A DNA stretch of 64,000 nucleotides from Warburgia ugandensis (GCA_035236585.1 CP141132.1:63461880-63525879), one strand, 5' to 3'. Counted from the stretch's first letter, positions 21,972-35,569 are shown. Notes: generated by a model from the sequence alone, not told the origin. Numbers and translations are program-made.

Positions 21972-24900
21972 TTATGCTTGATCACTGTCTTGTTGAGATT
22001 GATCTATGGTAGTGCTCATAGCAGCAGCAACAGCTACCTTTGGACTGGCTGGACTTCCAATAGCATCTCGATTTGATGTGCGAGGATGCTGAACTATGAC
22101 CAGTATGGGATCCATAGGACTCTTCACATTAACTGATGGAACGGAAGTTGGCTGCATGGTTAAAGACCAAACTTTCAGTACTAAAAACTAGTATAGTACA
22201 GTACAGAAATAAGGAAGCACTCAAGTAGGCCCCTTCAAAGAATTAAAATAACTGGTGAAAGATTTTGCAAATGACAAAGAAGTTCCGAGGGTTTACAGAT
22301 TTTCAGATACATGCTTATGAGTAGGATCACAAGGGTGCTGAAGGAAATATGTTGTAGATGAAGTCACTTACCACCCCAACGTGCCATTCATGAAAAGACA
22401 AACTTTTGAAATCAGCAGCATCCATTTCCTGCAATAATACAAGTTAAAATTGAGTAGATTAGATAAAGGGGAAAACAAATCTGACTCGATGTGTCAGGGT
22501 AATATATCTCTACTTTAGACAGGATTGAACTGACTAACAAAGTAGATCCTATCTTAATAACAAGGTAAGACTGTTTCTGAACGTGGACAGTTCTAGTATC
22601 ATTCGTTACTGCTAGATGTTTATGGCTATGACCATTTGATACCAGAAAACCCTGTCACTGTCCTTGCTGCACCTAGTTAGCAAATCCCAATTACCAATGC
22701 TAGTAATCAGAGGATCCAACCATGAAGTTAAGACCTTCTGTTCTTGGTTCCTCTCGACATTGGCCACTGGAAGGCAGACTCCCACAATCCAGGGAAACAT
22801 GGAAGTCAAGGATGTGGTATGTGCAAGGTTACTGTTAGGATGGTTCAGATTATAAGTTTAGCCTGTTTCTTGTCTCCTGATATAAACAACAATATATATC
22901 ACTCAAAAGTTGCTACAAGAAACGTCAGGCCAAGGACTATACAATGCTGTAGATAGGAGGGATCATCCTCTCTGCTTTGGACTTCACAGTTGGCATAATA
23001 GAGAACCTTGGTGACACTTCCTGTGACCTGAAAGTGTACCTAAAAAAGTAGAAGAATTAAATTAAAGTTGCATATTTTTCTACACTACAAAAAGGAATGG
23101 GGATAATGCAACTGATAACTTAACTTCAACCTGATCGCCTGCACAATAAAAAGCTTTCAAACATGTTAAGGCAGAAGACACAGAGAAAGGATTAAAGCAT
23201 TTAGATATATTCTGTAGTGTAATTATGGCTTTTACATAAATATAAGGTGGATCTGCACGTATCATAGAGAATGAACTATTTGCTTCAAATGTAAATTAGA
23301 TCAAGTGAGTGTCACATGTAGACTATATAAGGAAGTTACAGAAACATACCCAATATACATGAAAATACAGAATTGCGCCCATTCGCGCACTAATAAACGA
23401 AACCAATAATTAGACGCTGCAGCATCCATGTTCATATGCATCTGGCAAGCCAAAGTGTTTATTATATTCTCATATTGACCAATATTCACAGCACTGCTGG
23501 GGAATGCAGGTTCATACCAAAATTTCTGCCACAGCTACCATCTGCATTGCACCTTGGAACTTCCTGAACAGAGAAAATGAAGAAACTGCACCCAAGTCAA
23601 ATTATGAAAATATGCTCTTCCATAACCATGTCGTAGAATATTATAAATACATCACGCACTTGAACATAGTATATTTCGTGTATATTGCTTCATGCATTGC
23701 GTGAATGTCCTCATCCTGTACAAAACTCAGTTGTTCACGCAATTCTAAAAGATTCAGAGAGATGTGATTGAAGATCACATAAAATGATATACAATAGTTA
23801 AGCAGCAGCAGGACCTGGAACAGGCAATTGAAGCAATTAGGTTATCTTGAATAAAAGAATCAATACTAAAAGGAAAACTAGATGCATCCATTCAGAATGG
23901 ATGAGAAAATGCGCATAAGAAGTTAGGACCAACCATCTGCAGTTAGAATGTACCTGTGTACCAATCAGTTATCTGCTTGTTGAGAATTATACTTTGCTAA
24001 TAAAGCATAATCTCAGAAATACAGATTGCCCTCTAAAAGAATAAAGGAAAAGAAAGTTCATGCAGACTCACTGTGAAGTAAGGCACTGCAGCTTTATAAC
24101 CAGCAAGTGTCAAGTAGAGGGCACATCCAAGTGCAGCTGTGGTGCGCCGTTCAGGTACTGAGAGGCGCTCAGATATGATACAGTAACCATGTGAAATAAG
24201 CAGGAAGGACACAAAAGAAGCTGTTTGAAAGAGAACTCCAGTAGCATACACCCCAAATGACATCCATAAAGAGCATATTTGAAGATTGAAACATGAGTGC
24301 CTGTGACAAGCATGTTAGTGAAAGTAAAAGCTGATGATGATTATTGGAATAAACATGTCAAAATGAAAAAGAAGAAGGCACCATTCTTTTGATGAATGGA
24401 CAGAGATTGGAACCAACGGGAAGTGAAAAGTAGACCCTATGACCTATATAAATGCTGACAGTTTGAATCTATTGGTATGCCATGTTAACGTCCAAATAAT
24501 GACCTCAACCTCCAACTTACAAACAATCTAACAACATGCATCTGAAAGATTACAGGTAAGCCGCATCATCCATTGTTATGATGACAACCTGGTCTTGTGT
24601 CACACGTCCATGGATTACATAAAGGATTATAAAAAATAGCAGTAGCATATTTGTGGATTGAATAGCATCTAAACTAAGGTAAAGAACTTATTTATCTGAA
24701 TTTCTATTTGGAAGCTTTTGTATTAGTTAGGCAAGATTCTATTGATGCAATAGGTTAGTAAGAATACTGCCACTTTGCACAGCTCATTTACAGGGTAGTT
24801 CTAAATGAATCTTTGTTCCCTTCAAATCCCAGTTGGATTCATAGCGGCTAAATTGTCACGAGACATCAGTGACTTCAGGTTACGATTCTCATCCATACTT

Positions 24901-25979
24901 CCAGCTTGGAAGCATTCTTATATGAGATTCTACTGATGCAAATAGGCTACTAAAAAAACCGACACTCTTTATAGCTCTCCTTTACTGTGGAGTTCTAAAT
25001 GAATTGTATTTGTAACGAGTTATTCTCCTTCAAATCTCAATTAGATTCATACTAGCTAGATTGACACGAGTCGTCGGCAAATTTAAGCTATGAATCTCAT
25101 CCTTGCAAGCAATGAAGAAGAACAAACTATGAACCAGATAGGAGTTATCATTTCCCCCAATTTTGCAGAGAGAAACATTAGAAGAGCAAAAATTTTCGGA
25201 TTCAAGCTTTGATAGCTTTGAGTGACGTCTTCATAAGAAAACATAAGGAATTTGCAAGAACATTAACAAGTGAACCACGCGCCCACATGAGGTCATTCTC
25301 CAAGATTTGGAAATTTAATTACCATTTGAAGCAAGTGAGGATAGATTAAGCCATACACGTGTAGAGTGAAACCTCATTTGGGCTTATGCAGAAATAGACA
25401 GATATGACAATGTTTGCGAAAATATATCAATCAATATTATCAAGAACTTATCCACCTTAGATGAGCACTTACCAGAACAAAAGGGATAATCCCATTTGCA
25501 AAGTTTTAATCAATGGAACAGAAGCCAGTGTCCACTGTAGTTTGTTCATCTGCTCTAGTATATCATCATAAAGAAACAACAAGATACAAGTTACACGATG
25601 ACAAACAAAACCCACTCCATCCTATTCACTTTCTAGCATGCATGCCATAGAACAATCGCTACCAGAATTCTGCAAACGGTTGGAAACAAGAACTTGAAAC
25701 TTCGAAACAGAAAATAAACGCCCACAAGTTCACATTTTTCCAAAACTTTAGAACAAACCCATAATAAAGAGGACATGCATAAGCAGATAAAAATTCAGTA
25801 AAAAAAGCCAAAATGAGCAACATATTGACCTGTAAATGGCGTCTGTTCCAGGTATTAATGGTCCACGAGAAAACAGAAACAGACCAGATTGCTAAGAAAC
25901 CCAAATAAAGAGAAGGAAGAGGACGATATGCCTCATCCACAGAGGAAGAATCGAAGTAAAAACCATCTGAAATCTTCAT
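21972..25979 (-). CDS. Seven-transmembrane protein (candidate-GPCR-like plant membrane protein), nine exons
   Basis: Exons: 25,979-25,830; 25,549-25,473; 24,300-24,072; 23,814-23,660; 23,563-23,518; 23,441-23,350; 23,039-22,943; 22,428-22,372; 22,151-21,972. All eight introns are GT-AG and the phases join exactly to 1083 bp, 360 residues plus stop. The protein has about seven hydrophobic spans: one in exon 1 (SLYLGFLAIWSVSVFSW), one in exon 2, two in exon 3 around the loop SERLSVPERRTTAALGC, one in exon 4 (VLLLLNYCISFYVIF), and the last across exons 5-6. A soluble serine-rich tail of about 100 residues follows, containing SIEMDAADFK across the exon 7/8 joint. Length and layout resemble the uncharacterised plant 7TM family that includes the Arabidopsis 'candidate GPCR' CAND1. 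That name is from memory and tentative; signalling function is not shown. No stop or frameshift was found, so it looks functional. The ATG at 25,979 is the first in a short leader below a TATA-like site. Confidence 0.85.
24708..25105. repeat. Tandem duplication of about 198 bp inside intron 2
   Basis: Two diverged copies, 24,708-24,905 and 24,906 to about 25,105. Each begins ttggaagc and contains gattctaYtgatgcaa, agttctaaatgaat, ccttcaaatcYcaRttRgat and a catgagt/cacgagNc block. It lies wholly in the 1172-bp intron 2 of the seven-transmembrane gene. Confidence 0.75.
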
Positions 25980-26052
25980 TTTTCAGTAAAGTTTTTGAAA
26001 CCCGGGTCGTGTTGTTTTGAAAATGGGAAGTGGAGAGAGCAGTGGGAAACTG

Positions 26053-26060
26053 CATAAATA
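26053..26060 (-). promoter_or_regulatory. Possible TATA box of the seven-transmembrane gene
   Basis: On the minus strand CCTATTTATGCA lies 74-81 bp above the ATG. It is a weak TATA match just below a short GC-rich stretch (CCCGCC). The position suits a short leader of about 40-50 nt. No other core element is clear. Confidence 0.3.
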
Positions 26061-26099
26061 GGCGGGCTTCCTCCGAATGCTACCGACTCTGAAACGTCC

Positions 26100-29000
26100 G
26101 TGGCACTTCTTGTAAGCCGATATAAACGCATGTTTTGTTCATTAAATTATTAAAATTTGCGTCACGCCATTGAAATAACAGGACTGCCATTTTACTTTCA
26201 CAGTTTAATGGAACAGTAATGGTGCTGAGGTTATTAAAATCATGGACACGACTTGGATTGATTGTATGATCTTACCCATTTGCTAAGTAAAAGTGTGTCT
26301 AATTGGATGGCTAGGATCACATGACTTTTCGGTATTGCCAAATACTTGAATATCTTATTCCTTACATTGTCTGCAGTTATACTCTAAACAGCGTGAAGCT
26401 CTGATTTCCTCCTCTTCAATTTGATAGATGGTAAAGGATTCCTTTTCTAACTATCCCCCTAGGTTCCATATGTGCCATGTTTACATGACTATATTTATCA
26501 TCTGATGGTCAAGTAGAAGTCCCGGTTTGGTCCCACTTTGATATGATTATACCAACATTTTAATCTAAAACACACGGTTGAGGATTCTATTACGAACCGC
26601 CAATAATTATTTTCAGGTAATGGTCAACCAAACCATTGCTTTGGATCACACAAATATATACCCTTGAAGTCTGTTAAGTTGATCATCAGATTAACTCCTA
26701 AACAAGTCGCTATGGTGGTCACTTAACCTGTCCTTCTCCTTTTATAATTTGGGGAAAGTTTGGTCAAAGGGCAACAACAGTCTTCATTTCGAGCCACAGC
26801 ATTTCAGGGTAATCTAATCACTTATTAGGGGAGTAATTTGTTTTCTTGCCATTTAATTAGTATCATTTAATTTTATCTTATAGAAAAGATAAAGATGATG
26901 CCTCCATTAGGGTCTCATGAAATCAGCCCTTGCCTTAAAACCTGCAACAAAACAAGTTGTGTGAACCTACAAAATGTTCATAATTAGGTAAACAAAAAGA
27001 TTTTCAGCTCCGGATGACTAACGCAAGTTCCATTAATAAACATCACTTTTTTATGCACTAAATGCAACATAAAAGGGAAAAGAAATTAAAACAGAAGGAA
27101 ACCCATATTGGGTAGCTGACTCAAATACCTTTTGGACCTTTCCACAGCTTAATGCAGTAGGTAAGGTTGGATGCTGAACTGCTAGTTCTCAGGCAAGTTA
27201 TGCATAAGCAGTTTTAGCGTATGAAGGTAGTTTAGGAACTAGGGGATTTGAGATTTAGGTAGGGGATTATGCAGTAGGTGAGCAACTTATTTTTATTTCT
27301 TGCCTACTCCAAGATGAATAAAGCAATCTTCTACGTAGTCATTTAGTTCTGAAGAATAGAAAGATAGTATTAGAATGTGATTGGTCCCAAACGCTGAACA
27401 TCGGGTAATCAAGTCCGCTCGTCTGCTAGCCTTAATTGTTAAAATGCAATTATGTGAACTTACTAGCTATCGAGCTACGGGCTGAAATTCCTTGGATTGT
27501 TCAATTAGAAATAGTTTTCTGATTGTATGATCATGGTGGATGCCACAAGTTGAATGGTGAGTATTACTTCACATCGTAACTCTCAAACAGTTGGATTTCG
27601 TTGAACAAATCCTCTTGGTTTTAGTTATATATATGGTTTAGGTTGCGCGTTAATCTGAATTCTTGACCCTTTTCTTCTACATATACGGGGAAATGAGCTG
27701 TTGTTATTTACATATTTTATCTACATTTTTATGTACCGGCTAAGTCTCCAATGAAGCTTAACTAATGGAAACAAAGCTTAATTATTTGTTAGAATGATCA
27801 GCAAAACTATAAGTGCAACTAACAGAACGCTATGAGTTGTGTAGAAACCTCTCCCGTTTGCTTATGCCCTGTGCGAAATATTTGCTTAAAGGTCCACGTA
27901 AGGCCTGGTCACAAACAATTACGTACTGGCAGTAGTGAGAGGGCCGGGCGTGACATTCAGAGGCACCACTGAAAGAAGATAACAGAAGATGCACGAGTCA
28001 TATTGCGTATGGCGCTACAATGCATTGATCACAGCTATGGGAAAACCGTTTTTCATTTTTGGTGGGCAAGATGGGCTTTTAGGGATAACCCGTGAAAGCC
28101 TCGAAGCGGTGACCCGAACACATGAGATGCTCGGTAGAAGATCTTACCTCAATTACGGAAAAACTCAGGATCCAAAATTGTAGTTGGATGCAGTTAACGA
28201 CTTGGAAACAATAGGATAGCTCAAATTCTTAGGCAACTAAATTGGAATGGACTCGACATCCCACCAAAGTCCTCATGAAGAAAATCAAGTAAAATTAGGA
28301 CAAATTAGATTCCTACATGATCAAGCAAATCAAGAGTAATCAATGATAATTGGACTATTAGTAGGCAAGTACTTCATCAATATTATTAGGGCAATGATAT
28401 ATCCATCCTAAACCCCACAAACACTAGCCACTCTATAAAATGCAAGAAACAGCTATAAATTCATATGGGCCTAGATTTCTGAAGATCCAAACTATTCACA
28501 ATGTTTCCCTTAGCATAGATGACCCAAGCTCATCATCCATATGGTGGTCTTAGCAATTGCAACTTCTACTTATGAAATGTACGATGAAACATTTTATTGT
28601 CCATTTTTTAACTCGTTAAAACTAAGGCTAGGATTATCTCATGAATGAGAATTTTTGGAACATGACCTATCTAAGCCAAGAAACCATTGTCAATTATTCA
28701 GATCTTCAAATATTTGGGATCTCATGAAGTTATAGCCATTCATACCATTTATTAAGGACACACGAGGAAAAACAAGGGGTATGGTTGCGTATATAACTAC
28801 CCTATAGTTATCAAGATATCTTATGGGTAACCAAGAGAAGCTAAATACTACTAAAGTAGAAAAACGCCTCAAATCAAATAAATAAAAAGCAATCATCACA
28901 TTTTGGAGCTATTAGAAGGATACACTATCCAATATCATCAACTTATATTGAGGCTTTTGACAACAGTCCAAGAGCAATTAGAGAGAAGCTCAAAGAGATC

Positions 29001-32000
29001 AGGATCAAGTTTGATCCCAACACAGAGCACAGTCTTAAAGTTGCTAGAGCACAAAATGTTCCTACAGCTAATCAGACTATTCTAATGAATGGTATGTTGA
29101 TGTTTCTTTTCATGTTACAGATCATTACATACTCTTAATAATGCCTATTGTGCTTAAGTGATCTTAGCTTAGCCAAATCAATTCCATGACCTTTAAAATA
29201 AAAAAAAGCAACTATAGGTGAAAGTTGGCTTTTGAAATTTTGATTTTTGTGCATTAGTTACAAGTTTTGGTTTTAGAAAGTCCATTAATGATGATCTCCA
29301 AAATCATCTTAAAGACTCATGTATATTAGGTTAATCAAACTACAATAGAAATAATCAAATAGATCGAAAGGAATACCTTATAAAATCCCAAATGTGCTTC
29401 TTTGTTTGAGTCACTCATTATTCCTCTGAGTTGCCGACATCTAGATGTACCCTTTTATCTATTACAACTACTAAAAATATTACAAGAGAAGTTTCAACTG
29501 AATTTGTAGGGTCAGGTACATTGAACTCACTACTTACCAACTATCAAATGTCTAGCACAGTTGATCGTAGATATCTTGGCATCTCCCTTGAAATACACTT
29601 GGTCTCAGGTTCAAGTGACCATCTCCCTATGGCCATAGATTACATTTAAGAATGTGAACCAATGTGTGAGTGATTTGCTTTATAATTTTTTAATTGTGAC
29701 AAGAAATAACTCATTAATTACTATGTGCCACTGACTAGAGCCAATGTTCACCACCCTAGTCTTTATCCTAATCCTCAATTTAAGAAATTCATGTACACCT
29801 TTTCCAAGATAAAAGTACTAGATTGCATGTCCAGCAATCAAATGTTTTCAAGTGGCCCATTTAGAGTTTATGATAAAAGTGTTAAGCCATGGCCCATGAA
29901 TTCCATAGGTTCCACATTTTGTTTAGCATCGAAGCTCTTATACAATTATCAGTTGTTAGATAGTAGTACTATGTGTGTGTGTGTGGCCAAAAGACCTAGT
30001 AATAGACAAATAGTGCCCCTTTTCTCTATTTGATACTAGGTTGTTACTTTGAGATGGGCACACTCCATTTCATTAGGGGATGGATAGATCTAGAAGACTA
30101 TGTGAGTAGTTTCCATCTAATTCTTTGCATGTACTAATAACAAAAAGAATTGTCTTTCAATTTTTTTAAATATAACTCTTCTCTCAAATCAACAAGGCTT
30201 TGGATTTTTAGAGTTCAGCACTAATGGGGTTCATCTGAATATTATTTTCAATGTGATAGTGGCTTCTTTGTTAAGCATCTCCTACACTTCATGAGTCCAC
30301 TACATATCCTACATATAGCTCATGGTGAGCATATTGATTGACAAATCTACATCAAAGATATTTTGGAATACCTTGCACTATTATGATTCCTTCATCCTAG
30401 CTTAAAGACACATTGCAATTGGTGTTTCTTGAATCTAGTTGAAGTTTCCCAGCGCAAGGATTCTTAATAGTCCTATCTCTGCTCCACAACCAAGTCAAAC
30501 TCAATCTCATATAGGCCATGCTTTTATTTTCAATAAATGAATGCCTTTAGAAAATTAGAAAACCAATGTATCTCAAAAAATAAATATATCTTTCTATGTC
30601 TATGAGAATATGAATCACAAGTAACTTAAAAACAAGTTTTAGACTTAAGGGCCCAACAAACTTGACAATGAAACTAGATGGGTTGCATTTGGACATCAAG
30701 GAGTCTCTATGTGAAGCCAACTCTAGTTTTCTATTTATGCAGGAGCTCGTTTGAATAATAAAAAGGTAGGTCTAGAACTTTGGCTTAGGACAAATACTTG
30801 TGACTTAAAAGTTTAAATCAAACTCACATGAAGGTAGCACTGATCATTATTTTTTGCTTCAAAGAAGAAGTCAGGCACCACTAACACCAGTTGGTCTTAA
30901 AGGTTAGTTAGTTGCTTGAAGAAGATGTTTAGCACCACAAGAACTAGCAATCTCAAATCAATTTAACAAGGTATACAACATGGCTAGCACTAGATGCTCT
31001 CACCCTCTCCTCACATGGTACTGGATAGTATCCTTCCAACCTAGGCCAAAACTTGGCAAATGAGAGTGCCTAATGCCTTTTCCCAATAGTGACTATTGTA
31101 TAACGCCACCAGACACAATTATAGAAATAATCCCGGAAGGTGGCAAACGGTCCTCTAATTGGTATCAAATAGTTATAAGGGTATTATGGACCATCACCAT
31201 GGTTATGGTAGTTACGATTATGGTGTACCAACCTCATTGGTTACCTAAAATAACTACCAAGATGCCCAAAACTACAAGTAGAGGTTTCCCCTTATTCCAA
31301 GCAATTGGAATTAGATCCAAACTTAAAAAAAGCTGTAAAAGAAGTCTAGTTCATTTTCTATCCTTACTCACAAGGTGAGAAAGCCATGCTTTTGTAGTAT
31401 GCTCAAGGTATTTAGTAGAGACATAAGCCCAGGTCTAGCAAGTCTACACTCCTAGGGGTTGTATTCATGACTCATTTTGGTCTTAGCTCCTTGAAGCTAT
31501 GACTTGGTTTTGGCCCTTTAGGGATAAAGAGATGACCTATCTTGATCTATACTCTCCAGGACCCTAGCTTGGACCTTCCTAGTCCTTGTTCACTTATGGC
31601 TATATATATGACTAACCATAATGGGCTTTAAACCAATATGGTCTCAGTCATGATACTATTACCTAAGGAAGTGACTAGCCAGGCTTAGACCCTCCAAGTC
31701 TAAGTCAACCATTAGCTAAACACTAAGCTTGGTTTATGCAGACATATTGTTTGCATAACTCAACTTAGGACTGAACCTTTAATTGTAATAGACACTTTGT
31801 CTAAGAAGGCATGGGTCATGGTCCTCAAGTTTCTTTACTTGAGTGTACATTGGTGAAGAACATGCAAGCTGATGGCCTTGCCATCTTGGAAACTTTATGA
31901 CATACTATCATTTGGACCCCTCTATGGCTAGTCATATTTTGTCTATCATTCTGTTTTACTACATGGCTTCCACAAAACCTGTCAATAGCTCATTCTAACC

Positions 32001-32026
32001 TTAGGGCTATGACATGTAATCAAAGA
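26100..32026. other. No supported gene; probably old repeats
   Basis: Stop-rich DNA. A 64-codon frame at 27,989-28,183 and a 102-codon frame at 29,725-30,033 have protein-like stretches but no recognisable family. A minor (GT)n run lies near 29,970. A segment around 30,700 (tctatgtgaagccaactctagttttctat) resembles the three-copy motif at 34,600-34,700 on the other side of the solo LTR, so the two flanks may be one old repeat split by it. Confidence 0.35.
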
Positions 32027-32031
32027 ATGTG

Positions 32032-34410
32032 TGTTGATGTTTAACCGCAAGTGCATGGGCTATTGTAGTATAGCTATGCAAATGCGGGTCGATCCCACAG
32101 AGGACTTGCTTTAAAAGATAGAGTTTTAAATAAAATTTAATTATCAAAAATTAAAAATAAATAATAAAAAATTACTATAATTACTATAATTAGACTCAGA
32201 GTTCAGATCAATTCAATTTCTAGCTATTACAGAATTTCCAGTTCAACCAGAAATAAAATAACCCAAATAACATTAAAAAAACTACTTCCCTAGCCTAATT
32301 ATCTTCAATATCTTCAATTCTAATCTTTTGAAATTTGATCAGCCTTTACATATGTCTTCAAAACATCATTGATTAGAGATCTACCATTCGAATTTGTCAA
32401 ATGCCTCAAAATCATCAAGATCTAGGCTAAATTGTAATTTCAAGACTTGGACAGCTCAGATTAAGTTACTAATTTTAGAATAAAGATCATATACATCAAT
32501 TAGATCTAGAGATGTTCTAAGAACAAAACAGTAAAGTTAATTTGAAATAAGAGGAGAAATAGATGAGAAATTGAGGCTTCATGGTTGATTAAGGCTAACC
32601 CGTTGATTGGGTTAGGCCTTGATTGATCTGATTTGGATTAGGTAGTTCTTGGATAAGAAAAGAACAGATAAAATAGAGCAAGAATAAATAGGGACATAGA
32701 AGTAAATAAAAACAGAGACATAAATGGAATTAATCAGATCTTTTAAGGGCAGAAGTGGAATTTTTGGAAAAAAAAAAAAATTTAACGAAAAAAAATTGAG
32801 GAACCCCAATAGAAAGAGGGGAGTTGGTGATGAGAGGGGGAAAGGGAAGAGGAAGAGTAGAAAGGAGGAAAAAATAGCATTGGGTTTTCTCCTCTAGGCT
32901 GATCGGTGAAGGAGCTGGAGTTGTTGGAAGTAGATGCAGTGCTGGGAGATTGGAGCAGTGCACAATAGGCCGAAAACAATATGGGAAGATGCCGGCAATT
33001 GGATGCTGGTGATTAGAAGCCGGTGATCGGAGAAGGAGTGAACAGAGGAGGGTCTGGTCCAGTTGTCTTGCTATGCGCACCATGTGGTGATGAGGCAGAC
33101 TAGCGAGGAAGCTGGAGATATTGGTGCTAGTGATCAATGCCGGAGCAAGGCAGAGGAGCAAGTGATGCAGCTGCCGATGCGATTTTGTGCAATGGTGCTG
33201 GGCAGTGTATGGTTGGTTGGGTGCGAGCAAAGAGGACCCAAGGAAGAGAGAGAGCAGATGAGATGGGTGATTTGGGAAGATGGGGAGGGGCTGAGAGCTG
33301 TCACCGGCAACAAATGGGGAGTTGTGCGGTGAAAGAAAACGAAAATAGAGAGGGAGGAGGAGCCAGCCTATCTGGGATTGGCGTCCATGCTGGGGTGGTG
33401 ATTAGAGATGGTTGAAGTGGGTGAACAATGATGGCAAGAGAGAGGGGTGGACGGGTGTTGAAGGAGAAGCAGGGAAGGAGTCTGGGTTGCTGTGATAAAC
33501 CAGCCAAAGAGAGGAAGTTGGAGAGAAGAGGAGGGTGGTGAGATGAGGAGATGTAGCCAAAGAGAGGAAGTGGGAGAGGGAAAAAACAAGATCGCTAAAA
33601 GAGAGGGATGAGATTCCGAGAGAGGAAGATGAGAGGGCCACGTGAGGGAGAAGAGAGCGTGAGAGAGAGAGCTGATGAAAAGAAGAGGAGGTTAGTTGAC
33701 CAAGGAGAGGATATGGGTCAGAGAGAGAGTGAGAGAGAGAGAGAGAGGGTGGTGTGTAGAGATGGGAAGAGAGGAGTAGAGGAGAAAAGAATATGAGGAA
33801 GGAAGGAGAAGGAAAGAGAGGGATTTGTGAGTGAGAGAGTTGAAAGAAGAGGAAAAAGAGAAGAATAAGGAGGGAAAGATGAGAAAAAATAGGGATAGAG
33901 GGAAGAATAGGAAAAAGAGGTGGGGGAAAGAGGGTAGGTATAGTTTGCATGCCTCTTTAAAGCTTTCCCTTTACTAATTTCTTCCCCCCCTCTTTTGAAA
34001 ACTTCTCTACAATTGTAACTTGCCTTCTCCATATTTCCCCCTCTTTTTTTTCCATGATTTCCAATTAAGCTCAATTGTCTTTTAGGAAACTATCCCATCT
34101 ATCTTTGTAAGTGATCTGGCCCATCCAATGCGCTTTAAGATGATATGCACCATTAACTTTTGATCGTAGCCATCCATGCATCTTTTGGTTGATCTGCAAA
34201 ATAAAAGACCAAATTAGAATCATCTGAACTGTATATTAGTCATCTAATGAGCTCTAATGATTATCTGACCATTGATTTTGAAAAATTAAGGTTTGGATAG
34301 TCAATTGGAGCTAAATTCAAAATCAAGCTAATTTTTGCAAATATGAATGGCTAAATAATCTAATTGAATGCTAAATTAGGGGTATTTGGACTAAAATTGA
34401 ACACTTAACA
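32032..34410 (-). mobile_element. Ty3-type solo LTR, 2379 bp
   Basis: It begins TGTTGATG and ends CTTAACA on the plus strand, with TG...CA termini in both directions, and is flanked by a perfect 5-bp duplication ATGTG (32,027-32,031 and 34,411-34,415). Read on the minus strand it starts TGTTAAGTGTTC and ends CATGCACTTGCGGTTAAACATCAACA (split by one position from the listed family). These ends resemble the LTR ends of the Athila-like element at 42,484-53,777. No internal region or second LTR exists, so it is a product of LTR-LTR recombination. It encloses a long purine-rich block. Confidence 0.85.
33220..33950. repeat. Purine-rich low-complexity block inside the solo LTR
   Basis: About 700 bp dominated by G and A on the plus strand, with many gagaga and ggaag runs, and correspondingly C/T-rich on the minus strand. 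Long ORFs here (182 codons at 33,402-33,950 minus) encode only Ser/Leu/Pro-rich low-complexity sequence and are not genes. Confidence 0.85.
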
Positions 34411-34415
34411 ATGTG

Positions 34416-35350
34416 ATTGATAATAAGATATTTTGTCTTCTATTTTTGACATGTAATTAACAACTTAAAGACTTGGAGATATGTACTCACTTCCACTTGA
34501 TTAATAAAAATCAACTAGTGGATTAAATTTTATACTATTTTCCCTATGCTTTTGCTTTGAAAATGTAAGCAATGAGCATTTTTAGGTTGTATAGAGTCTA
34601 TGTAGGAAACCAACTATAGTTTCCTATCTGTGTAGTAGTTGATGTAGGAAACTAAGTCTATTTACCTATCCATGTAGGAAACCAACTTTAGTTTTCTATT
34701 ATGTACCTACATAGGAACTTACTTCTAGCTCATTTTTATGTGCACAAGCCCATTGTGGTGAGTTGATCCTTGTAGCTCTAGTGACTTGACCATCTATGTT
34801 GGAATGGGTTTGTACACGAACCATTCCCATAGTGTCTACGACAACCCATTATGGACATATGCACATGTATGGACCTACTCTCCATACCAATATTATAAAA
34901 AGGATATTAACTTTAGAAACAAATTCTAACAAGATATAGTGATCAACAACGAGATATCAACATCTTATGTTTATGGCACATCTAAACCTTGTGAGCAAAA
35001 TCATCTAAACATGACAACCCATTTGATGTTTTGTAGAGAAATTATATAACTTTTGCATCCTTTACACATTAACATGCTTGGCATAGGGTCTTACTCTAGT
35101 AACTGATTAGATACCTATAATTATTGCAAAGGTGAGTAAGCATGTTCAAATAGGATTTCTAAACCTATTTCCATCCACTTTTACAATACATTATTTTTTT
35201 AATGACAAGAATAAGCAGACATGCTATGTACAACTAAGCAAGAGAAAGAGGACAATTAAAAAGAGGAAAGTGAGTTGCTAGAAACATAAAATTAGTATAA
35301 ATTAAATCATAGTTGATTTTTATAAGCTATGGGGAGAGAGAGGGAGAGAG
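34416..35350. other. Intervening DNA with a three-copy palindromic motif
   Basis: No gene. Near 34,603, 34,644 and 34,675 a motif gtaggaaaccaactatagtttcctat recurs with changes. AGGAAAC and GTTTCCT form a 7-bp inverted repeat in the best copy. A GA-rich stretch (35,331-35,350) borders the copia LTR. Confidence 0.45.
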
Positions 35351-35555
35351 TACAGTGTTTGGAATGAATAAATTTCATTGGTACTTTGTAACTGTGTATG
35401 TGTGTATAGATGTCAATATACAACCTACAATCAATGGTAATGATGATAATGAATTTATTACAAAATCAAAAGCTTAATAACTGGCAGGTCAACTAATTGA
35501 CTGAGATTTGCTAATATCTTGGTGAGCTAGATCACTATCTTTATGATCTCTAATA
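35351..35555 (-). repeat. 3' LTR of the split copia element
   Basis: Aligns along its length with 62,065-62,261. Shared blocks include tatacaacc, gtcaact(g/a)a(c/t)tgactgaga and catcactatctttatgat-like sequence. A C/G-rich patch next to its start (tgcccctatat, 35,556-35,566) may be the decayed polypurine tract. Confidence 0.75.
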
Positions 35556-35569
35556 TGCCCCTATATGAT

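Noticed and set aside
27989-28183. 64-codon ORF with protein-like text
   Set aside because: No family recognised, isolated, and the surrounding frames are stop-laden; not strong enough to call a gene.
33402-33950. 182-codon minus-strand ORF and its overlapping neighbours
   Set aside because: Low-complexity pyrimidine tract inside the solo LTR; no domain.
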